Shown here: piece by piece, positions 55,735-64,000 of the stretch
Layout: each line of letters starts with the position of its first letter
Numbering within the stretch: the first letter of the stretch is position 1
Source of the DNA: Artemia franciscana
Lineage: Eukaryota; Arthropoda; Branchiopoda; Anostraca; Artemiidae
Assembly (NCBI RefSeq): GCF_032884065.1
Contig: NC_088868.1
Location: 36,296,890-36,360,889, forward strand
Direction: 5' to 3'
DNA length: 64,000 nt
Notes under the pieces: model-generated
What the model was told of the DNA's origin: nothing
The model's input: the letters and a program-made list of their open reading frames with translations, nothing else
The model's database searches: none
Translations under genes and position numbers: made by a program

Positions 55735-57348
55735 TGAAAGCGTGAAAACAAGACAGTCTTTACAATTGCTAAATTTTTAAACAACAAAAACATTTAAAGG
55801 TGATAGATTAGAAGATGACATTATATTTGTTAAATCAGTAAATAGGGCAAGGACACGAAAATTGTGATTGGTGTGAAATTAATATCCTAAAATAATAAGT
55901 GATGAACAATTTAAAAGTGCCAAATAGTGAATTAATAAATTAAATTAAATAAAAGTGCCAGTGGAAATCTTTTTATATAATGTTGTATATTTTTTATTTT
56001 ATTGTTAAAATGCCTGGGATCAATTGAAAATTAAATATAACAGTTAAAATTGTTTATAAGTCAAATAAAAACAAACAATTGGAACCAGGTATTCATGTGT
56101 AATAACAGTTAATGTCAAGTGTTGTTGTTAAGTAATTTTTTTTTAGTGCTAAATTATGTCAAATAAAAATAAGTCGTAAGTCAAATAAAAACAAACAATT
56201 GGAACCATGTATTCATGTGTAATAACAGTTAATGTCAAGTGTTGTTGTTAAGTAATTTTTTTTTAGTGCTAGGTGCAGGACATATATATATATAAGGTGA
56301 AGGAAAATATTTCTTAAATTTTAAAATCATCACTATAAGGTCATGGAGTTATAATAAAATTTTTATAGACAATAAAATTAAATGCAATATTTAAAGAAAG
56401 GGATTAGACTGATTGATGGGGACATCAATCTAAAAAGGGAAAGGGGATATGTAACATATAGACCAGCCCATCCCTCCCACTATAAAATTCAGTACCAAAT
56501 TTCTCATTCACATCCCCTTAGAAATTCTCAAATACAGGACCAAATCTCCCATCCATACAAACTCTTAAGTTCAAGACTAAATTTCTCAGTCATACCCCTT
56601 AAGTAAATTTCAATTAGAAAAAGATTTAAATTAAATCATATAGAATTTAGCAGTTATTCAATTCTTTGGACTACGTGCATTTAGACACAAGTTAAATGTT
56701 CCTTTTGGAACCAACTAACTGGTTTATTTGAACTCTGGGTTTTTTCGACTCAAAACCAGAAGGAAAATCCTTGCTACGAAAATAACTTCAGGGTGAAGGA
56801 CAAGTCACATGATTGGAGAATACCAACAGTAGCGGAGGTCAACCTCCCAGGTCACCAAGCCTGTCCGGGGAGTTCTTGTTTAGAAATCGCGTTGGATGTA
56901 TCAGCTCAACGCAAGGAGCGAGTAGTCAGTTTCATGGGAGTTTTGTTATAGTCAAGTTCGAGTGTTCATGTGCACCTTTTCATGCTATAAGTTATTGGAG
57001 CTATTTTGTCCAAAGTTGTATGTTGTAAGTAAATAAACCTTCTTGTATTTAATCATCTTCTGTCTATGTACTAGGGCATCAGGTACAGTTCCTCTAGTCT
57101 TCAGGTACGGTCCCAAGGGAATCTATATTGTCTCAGGAGACCTCGAACATCACTGAGATGGTTCTGTCTCCCAGGTTACTGCGGATTATATACAAAGCCT
57201 TTTTATTCTGTTAGTAATTTAGCTTCCATATCTCGTATCCGCATTAAGCTTTTAAGACTTAGAAAAGTTCCAAGCACCTCAGGGTAAAAACCCCCCTAAG
57301 TAAAGTTCCCACCAAACTGATTAGATTCACTAAAACCACCCTGTAACA

Positions 57349-57786
57349 GATGGACGAGGGTTTTTAAATTCCTTTTGGGAAATCCCGAACTTTTTACTGT
57401 TATCGCTTTTCTTCTATTTCAATAAAAATTCTTTTTTATGTGCTTTAACCCGTATGCGCCTGAGAGGCTATATTTCTTCCAAAATAAGTTCATTAGTATG
57501 GGCATGCATTGAGTTTTTCGTTGTACACAAACTTTTCCTCTTGTTATCTTCCGAATAAATTAGTTTTATTTCCATTAATTCTGTTTATATGCTACTTTTT
57601 CATAGTAAATTTATGATGGAAAGGCGGATTAGTCTTCTTAGTTATTTAGCAGGATGAGATTGAGGAGCGCAAAAACACACAAACGTACTCAAACACAGGA
57701 ACAAGTCTACACACACACATCAAATTACCAATTACGCAATTATTGTTTGATGCAAGCTGTGCTAGAGTTTTGTTCGCAGGAATTCT
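57349..57786. other. Spacer, no gene seen
   Basis: AT-rich with a short CA-rich stretch (57680-57720). Confidence 0.5.
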
Positions 57787-58560
57787 TCAATTCAATTCAA
57801 TTCAATCATATATATTTAAATAAAAACACATAATTACATGTACATAATCTGCCAGGAAAGCACAAAAGTGCTTGACTAGGGCAGAAACTTAACTAAAGAA
57901 TAATTAAACAATCAACTAACAGAAACAACGAATCAACTGGATTTATCAAAAAAGAAAAAAAAAGAGAAAAAAGGGGGGTGACGAAGAGAAAGAAAAGAAA
58001 AAAAAGAAAAGAAAAGACCGAAAAGAGGAGGACCGCATGATATTCAAATCTAAACAGTATTTCTGTAACGACCCTTCACTGCTCGCTTGAAGGTAGTAAG
58101 GTTATTTGAGTTCCGGATTTCCAAGGGGATTGAATTCCAGATAGCTGGTGCATATCCGTAGAAAGTCCTTTGCGAAAGCCAAGTTGGGTATCGCACAGAA
58201 GATTCTGCTCCTGGAGGTAATCATACATTCTTTCATGGACTACTTTCTCATAAATCTTCGAAAAAAAAGGTAAAATAGAAATGGGTCGGTAATTACTCGG
58301 TTCATTTTTTGACTTCCCTTTGTGAATGGGTAGCACTCGGGCTAATTTAAGTCTTTCTGGAAAAGTTCCATCTTCAAGTGATAAATTAATCAGATGAGTC
58401 AAAATAGAATTAACAATTGTTTTTGTTGCTTTAACAACTTTTAACGATACTTCATCTACTCCACAGGATTGTGATTTCATACTCATAATTATTTCATTTA
58501 TTTCATTTTCATCACAATTTGTAAAAAGGAATTCAGAAGTAACATGACGAGGTTTAAGCT
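57787..58560 (-). pseudogene. LINE ORF2 RT start fused to ORF2 end, with 3' tail
   Basis: The minus strand from 58560 is open (FTNCDENEINEIIMSMKSQSC, KLARVLPIHKGKSKNEPSNYRPISILPFFSKI, QLGFRKGLS), which are RT motifs 0-2. Near 58160 the frame jumps to the extreme C-terminus of ORF2 (IWNSIPLEIRNSN, then the stop near 58054). The whole catalytic part is therefore deleted. The 3' UTR ends in (TTGAA)4 on the minus strand (57787-57806), a short tandem tail of the kind seen at LINE 3' ends. Deletion-bearing, non-autonomous copy. Confidence 0.8.
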
Positions 58561-59116
58561 TGGGGACTGGTGGACTTCGAGAACTGAAGATTAAATATCT
58601 TCAATACCCAATACCCAAGGGTTCTCCCAATAGCCAAACAATTTTCATTTCCAAACGGACTCGGTCTCGGTTGAGGTTTGGGAGGGTTCACGCTTTACAT
58701 TTCAAAACAGACACCCATCTCGAAAATAAAAGATTTGTCTACTTTTCGTACAAGTTCTACCATTTGCATTCAATGCACATCGAATCAAAATCTGTGAGTG
58801 AAAAAATATAGGATTACCCTTTAAATTGAAGTGCAAAAGAAAACACTATTTTTAGCTCAGCAGTGGGTATATTTTCTTTTACATAACCTGTTCATCTAAA
58901 TTAATCTTCGTAGAATCTAACGTGCTTTTACTAAATAAACATCTTTTGTTTTTTTTTTCACCCACTGGATTAACATTATGTAAAAACATACAGACTAATT
59001 ATGTTTTTGTCAAGTCTCATAAACGGGTTTGCTATCGAATAGATACTAGCAGTGGCGTTATTAAGATTCTTATAATCTGTTTCAGAAATTGGGCGGGAAC
59101 AAAAAAGACCATTAGC
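58561..59116. other. Spacer, no gene seen
   Basis: Short frames only (58560-58811 and 58922-59125 on plus) without motif. Confidence 0.45.
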
Positions 59117-61467
59117 CTTAAATGATAAACTAACCTAAGACTTAAACGGGGAAGTCTTCTGAAGGTTTCCAGCTGGAAATCTCAAATAGAGAAGCTTTCA
59201 TCGAAGCATATAAATAACTATTTGTGCATCCTTCTGGCGGTTTCTCTATTAAATGACGAACTAACCTACAACTTAAATGTGGAAGCCTCCTGAAGGCTTC
59301 CAGCTGGAAACCCCAAATGCGAAAGCCTTCAGCTAAGCATACAATTAACTTTTTGTGCAGCCTTCTGAAGATTTTATGATAAACTAACCTACAACTTAAA
59401 TGGGGAAGCGTTCTGTAAGTTCCCAGCTAGAAACCCCAAATGGGGAAGCCTTCAGCTAAGAATATAATTAACTATTTGTGAAGCCTTCTGAAGATTTCAC
59501 TATTAAATGATAAACTAACCTACAACTTAAATGGGGAAGCGTTCTGAAAGTTTCCAGCTGGAAACCCCAAATGGGAAAGCCTTCAGCTATGAATATAATT
59601 AACTATGTGTGCAGCCTTCTGAGGGTTTCACTATTAAATGATAACCTAACCTACAACTTAAATGGGGAAGCCTTCTGAAGACTTCTAGTTGGAAACCCCA
59701 AATAGGGAAGCCTTCAGCGAAGCATATAATTAACGATTTGTGCAGCCTTCTGAAAATTTCATTATTAATGATAAACTAACCTACAAGTTAAATAGGGAAG
59801 CCTTCAAAAGTTTCCAGCTGGAAACCCCAAATAGGAAAGCCTTCAGTTAAGCATATAATAAACTATTTGTGCAGCCTTCCCGCGGTTTCTCTATTAAATG
59901 ACGAACTAGCCTACAACTTAAATGGAAAAACCTTGTGAAGGCTTCCAGCTGGAAACCTCAAATGGGGAAGCCTTCAGCGAAGCATATAATTACCGATTTG
60001 TGCAGCCTTCTCAAGATTTCACAATTAAACGACAAACTAACTTACAACTTAGGTGGGGAAGCCTTCTGAAAGTTTCCTGCTAGAAACCCCAAATGGAGAA
60101 GCCTTCAGCGAAGTATATAATTAACTATTTGTGCAGCCTTTTGGCGGTTTCTCTATTAAATGAAAAACTAACCTACAACTTAAATGGGGAATCCTTCTGA
60201 AGGCTTCCAGCTGGAAACACCAAATGGGGAGGCCTTCAGCTAAGCACATAATTAACTATTTGTGCAGCCTTCTGAAAATTTCACTATTAAATGATAAACT
60301 AACCTACAATTTAAATGGGGAATCATTTTGAGAGTTTCCAGCCGGAAACCCCAAATGGGGAAGCCTTAAGCTAAGAATATAATGAAATATTTGTGCAGTC
60401 TTCTGAGGGTTAAACTATTAAATGATACACAAACCTACAACTTAAATGGGGAAGCCTTTTGAAGGGTTCAATCTGGAAACCCCAAATGGGGAAGCCTTCA
60501 GCGAAGCATATAATTAACAATTTGTGCAGCCTTTTGAAGATTTCATTATGAAATGATAAATTAACATCCAACTTAAACAGGGATGCCTTCTGAAAGTTTC
60601 CAGCCGGAAACCCAAACGGGAAAGCCTTCAGCTAAGCATATAATTAACTATTTTGCAGCCTTCTGTTGGTTTCTCTATTGAATGAAAAACTAACCTACAA
60701 CTTAAATGTGGAAGCCTTCTGAAGACTTCCAGCTGGAAACCCCAAATGGGGAAGCTTTCAGCTAAGCATATGATTAACGATTTTGCAGCCTTCTGAAGAT
60801 TTCACTATTAAATGATAAACTAACCTACAACTTAAATGGGGAAGCCTTCTGAAAGCTTCCAGCTGGAAACCCCAAATGGGGAAGCCTCCAGCGAAACATA
60901 TAATTAACTATTTGTGCATTCTTCTTGCGGTTTCTCTATTAAATGACAAACTAACCAGCAACTTAGATGTGGAAGCCTTCTGGAGGCTTCGGGCGGGAAA
61001 ACCCAAATGTAGAAGTCTTCAGCTAAGAGAGTAAATTAACTATATTTGCAGCCTTCAAAGACTTCAATATTATATGATAAACTAACCTACAACTTAAATG
61101 GGGTAGCCTACTGAAAGTTTTCAGCTGAAAACCCCTAATGGAGAAGCCTTCAGCTAAGAATATCATTAACTATTTGTACAGCCTTCTGATGGTTTCACTA
61201 TTATATGATAAACTAACCTACAACGTAAATGGGGAAGCCTTCTGAAAGTTTCAAGCGGGAGACCCCAAATGGAGAAGCCTTCAGCTAAGCATATAATTAA
61301 CTATTTGTGCTGCGTTCTGAGGGTTTCGCTATTAAATGATAAACTAACCTACAACTTAAATAGGGAAGCCTTCCGAAGGCTTCTAGCTGGAAATCTCAAA
61401 TGGGGAAGGCTTCAGCGAAGCATATAATTAACGATTTGTGCAGCCTTCTGAAGATTTCACTATTAAA
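59117..61467. repeat. ~130 bp satellite, about 18 units
   Basis: The repeating blocks are AACTAACCTACAACTTAAAT, GGGGAAGCCTTCTGAAGG, TTTCCAGCTGGAAA, CCCCAAATGGGG and AATTAACTATTTGTGCAGCC. Recurrence of the first block near 59382, 59512, 59642 and 59772 sets the period at about 130 bp. Units are diverged from each other. Three consecutive palindromes lie in each unit. Confidence 0.95.
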
Positions 61468-61885
61468 TCCTAAATTAAATGTGGCTGGTCTCTAAAGTAT
61501 GTGGCCAAAACTTCACATTCCTAAATTAAATTTGGCTTAGCTCTAAAGCATGTGGCCAAAGCTTCCCATTACTAAATCCTAAATTAAATGTGACTTGGCT
61601 CTAAAACATGTGGCCAAAGCTTCCCATTCCTAAATCCTAAATTAAGTGTGGCGTGGCTTTAAAGCATGTGACCAAAGCTTCCCATTCCTAAATCATAAAT
61701 TAAACATGGCTTGGCTGTAAAGCATGATGCCAAAACTTCCCATTCCTAAATCCTAAATTAAATATGACTTGGCTCTAAAGCATGTGACCAAAATGTCCCA
61801 TTCCTAAATTCCTAAATCCTAAATTCAATGTGGCTTGGCTCTAAAGCATGTGGCCAAACCTTTCCATTCCTAAATTCTAAATTGA
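61467..61885. repeat. ~60 bp satellite, about 7 units
   Basis: Units contain CCTAAATTAAATGTGGC, TTGGCTCTAAAGCATGTGG and CCAAAGCTTCCCATT. The array begins exactly where the 130 bp satellite ends (shared ATTAAATCCTAAATT junction). Confidence 0.93.
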
Positions 61886-62888
61886 CACGTGGCAAGGATA
61901 GGAATATTTAAATGGGAGAGGAAATAAGACTTCTTCCTGAAAAAAAGTGAGTGGCTATCCTTGAATTGTAGTTTTCGTTGTGTTCTGTTTTTTGCGCAAT
62001 TTTTCAGGGGCATTTAAAAAATTAAATTGTCTAGATTATCCGGTATTATTTTCAACAGGAATGCGGTTGAATTCTATGGCAAGTGGCTGTAAAGTGGCCG
62101 AAGCCTCCTATTAAATACAATAAATGGTCAAGTGACTATATTAGTTATCAATGAACGTAATAACTAATGCAATCTTTTATACACATCTTAACAAAAAAAA
62201 AGCTTTAAAAAGCAAACTAACTTATAAAAAAGATGTGTGTGCTACCGGGGTAGGAGGAGTTCAATGAGATAGTCAAACTGAGCTTCTTTTTTCAAAAAAT
62301 GAGAATGTTGGAATTGTAGTTACCTGTTTGTTCTGGCTTTTGCTCCCCCTTTTAAGCAGACTAAAATTAGAATTGTTAAACTCTACTGTGTTTGTTTTTT
62401 TGTTTTTTTTTTCAAGGAGGGTGGATTGGATCAACGGTAGACATTTGGGAGGGGGGGGGCAAAAGTTTTCGATCAAATGTAATTAATATTTAATCAACTT
62501 AATAAGTTACTCATTGAGCTAATTCTTTTGCTCTCTACAGGCTTTCCCATTAATAACCGAATATTTTAACGGAAACATTTTTAATTATCATTGATTTAAT
62601 CTTTTGTTTTATCTTTGATGGTTAAAATGGCTTTCATTTCTGTCTGTGCTTTCTATTCACAGTGCTAAGTGTACCATTGGGCATGTACATCGCTGTTCTA
62701 GTAAAAAACAAGAAGCTAAATTGATTGTTTAAAGCTCTAAAATGAACGTTCGTAAACAAAAGAACGCTAACATGAACTACAAATCGAAAGTTTTCACTGG
62801 CGTTGTTTTTTTTTGGAGATTTCGGAGAATTTTCATACAGGGAAATAAAGGGAAATCACGGACATGGTAGATATACTGAATCACGTAC
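61886..62888. other. No gene seen (possible intron)
   Basis: AT-rich; contains a G-run near 62449-62459 and T-runs. If the exon at 62889 belongs to a host gene this stretch would be its downstream intron. Confidence 0.4.
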
Positions 62889-63041
62889 CTGCAAATCTTT
62901 CAAGGAGGCCAAAACGTTTTGAAGTTCGTCCCAGATTTGTTATGCAATGGAAAGGGCTTCTTCCAACGATCTGCCTCGCTCAAATGTAGCATTTACAACA
63001 TTGTCCCAGAGTTTTAAAAGTTTATCCATCTTTCTTGATAT
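62889..63041 (-). pseudogene. Plakin-type spectrin-repeat exon with one stop
   Basis: A minus-strand block of exactly 51 codons is bounded by an acceptor-like TTTTTTCTTGAAG and a strong donor (GCAG|GTACGTGA). It reads LLKLWDNVVNATFERGRSLEEAL, then, after a TAA where Glu is usual, WDELQNVLASLKDLQ. The L-x-x-LW, RGRSLEEAL and WDEL-x-x-VL-x-LKDLQ pattern is that of spectrin repeats in MACF/dystonin/Shot-type plakins, which link actin and microtubules. The single GAA-to-TAA difference means a dead exon duplicate, an allele or a read error. Confidence 0.55.
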
Positions 63042-64000
63042 CTTCAAGAAAAAATAAAGTCTATAATGTGGTGTCTAATGATTGTCATATTGACAAAAAT
63101 CACATATTTATGTCACAAAGACCGGTATAACCCTGCTATTACTATTATGGCTAATGACTCACGGTTATTTTACATTAATATAAAGATATCATAAGCAAAG
63201 TAACTTTGTAATGAATTTCATGGCAAGGTAAAAGTAAACTAGGAAAACAATCTTTTTTATTGTTATGATACTTTCGGTAATTTAAGATACTTTCACCATA
63301 AAATATGGTTTAATGTGCTATGGTAAAATATATTGGAAATGTGTTTTGGTTTATGACAGTCATAAGCATATAAATCCCAAAATTTAAAAAACGAACAAGT
63401 CAATGTTGGGGGAGGGGGAGAAGAAATAATGAATTTTTAATATATAATGCATATATATAGAATATATATCGACAATACATTTAGTCAACTTCAAGATTTA
63501 AAATATATCCAGAACCCAACCTTAATCTCATGGTAAGTTTGGAAAACACTGAAAAAACAAACTTATACTCAATACCAAATTATCAAAAATTAATGCCAAA
63601 GGTAATTTGACGACTATATCATAATCTGATTAGATTCTTTGAAATATAAAATAAAAAATAGAACATATTATTTTGAATTTGTATAAAATAGATTAATAAT
63701 ATATTACTTTTTACCTTATTGAAACAGGAGCTTAATAAGATACAAGAAGTAAAAATACCACAGGCATTAAAATAAAATAAAAATTGCCTCCTGGATCCGC
63801 CCTAAATTTATTCATTCTTGAAAACCATAATTTTCTAAGATTTTTGTTGTGGTTACTAATTATCAATGAAGTTTTAGAACAATGTCACTTTTCTATCAGT
63901 GTTGCGACGTTGAACCGTCAAAAAAAATAAGCAATTATGTAAATTCGACATTATTAAATTCCAATTCGATCTTAGCGCCAATCCGGCATCGAACACTTGT
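63042..64000. other. AT-rich sequence, no gene seen
   Basis: No supported frame or repeat. It would be intron upstream of the spectrin-repeat exon if that exon is real. Confidence 0.45.

Larger units (their letters stand above)
43164..57348 (+). mobile_element. Element B: 5'-truncated copy of the same retroelement
   Basis: Homology to element A starts abruptly inside the 5' part of the 2H phosphoesterase (equivalent to 22570) and runs through the small ORF, spacer, env and the complete LTR. Gag, pol and the SOCS-box genes are absent. It may be a second insertion or a segmental duplicate of element A. Indels and substitutions are scattered along the length, so it is not a very recent copy. 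Confidence 0.8.
54511..57348 (+). repeat. Complete 3' LTR of element B (2,838 bp)
   Basis: Starts TGTAATAATC and ends CTGTAACA. It aligns throughout with 30391-33235. Poly(A) signal AATAAA at 57032-57037. It has a ~107 bp internal direct duplication (56057-56162 and 56177-56271), lacks the long AT run and lacks about 19 nt inside the 105 nt module. After it comes GATGGACGAGG, a weak echo of the PBS. Confidence 0.85.

Noticed and set aside
59117..61885. CRISPR-like array
   Set aside because: Repeats are contiguous, long and drifting, with no unique spacers; this is a eukaryotic satellite.
62273..62476. 67-codon minus-strand frame
   Set aside because: Low-complexity, spans T and G runs, no motif.
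1..64000. tRNA, rRNA or snRNA genes
   Set aside because: I looked for conserved cores while reading but saw none I could support without a covariance search.

Overview
The window is an AT-rich stretch of animal nuclear DNA, most likely arthropod. The evidence is introns with GT/AG sites, LINE, Penelope-like and Mutator-like relics, errantivirus/gypsy-type LTR elements with an F-like envelope, and fragments of animal gene families (plakin spectrin repeat, BTB-BACK-Kelch, protein kinase). A crustacean is possible, but the species cannot be fixed from sequence. No bacterial-style operon is present. Almost every coding segment is broken by stops or frameshifts, so this is a repeat-rich, decaying region.

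Layout. 1-7.1 kb holds LINE fragments (endonuclease, RT and linker) and minus-strand BTB-BACK-Kelch pieces interrupted by a Penelope-like RT. 10.5-13.5 kb is a second copy of 1.28-1.60 plus 3.29-5.88 kb and ends at a 100-N gap. 13.6-33.2 kb is a large LTR retroelement (element A): truncated 5' LTR, PBS, gag, protease-RT-RNase H, accessory genes, a roughly 4 kb spacer, a spliced-type env and a complete 2.84 kb LTR. 33.2-41.1 kb holds gene fragments (NTPase-like, kinase-like), an inverted LTR piece, a Mutator-like transposase relic and a LINE relic with a PHD-type ORF1. 41.0-42.8 kb has two short tandem arrays. 43.16-57.35 kb is a second, 5'-truncated copy of the element (element B), whose env has a central 1.75 kb segment in three tandem copies. 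57.8-58.6 kb is a LINE 3' end. 59.1-61.9 kb holds two satellites. 62.89-63.04 kb is a plakin-like spectrin-repeat exon carrying one stop.

The most interesting content is the accessory block of element A. Between the end of RNase H and env lie two tandem paralogous genes whose C-termini read as SOCS boxes (BC-box plus a Cul5-box-like segment). They are followed by a 2H phosphoesterase of AKAP7-like type with both H-x-T motifs, then a small ORF kept in both element copies. Such genes are not standard parts of errantivirus-type elements. By family knowledge they would recruit an Elongin B/C-Cullin ligase and cleave 2'-5' or cyclic nucleotides, so a counter-defence cassette is a reasonable but untested inference. 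The second SOCS-box gene is fully open (351 codons) while gag and pol of the same element carry many stops.

All homology calls come from reading motifs by eye. No database search or structure prediction was run, and boundaries of degenerate features are approximate.
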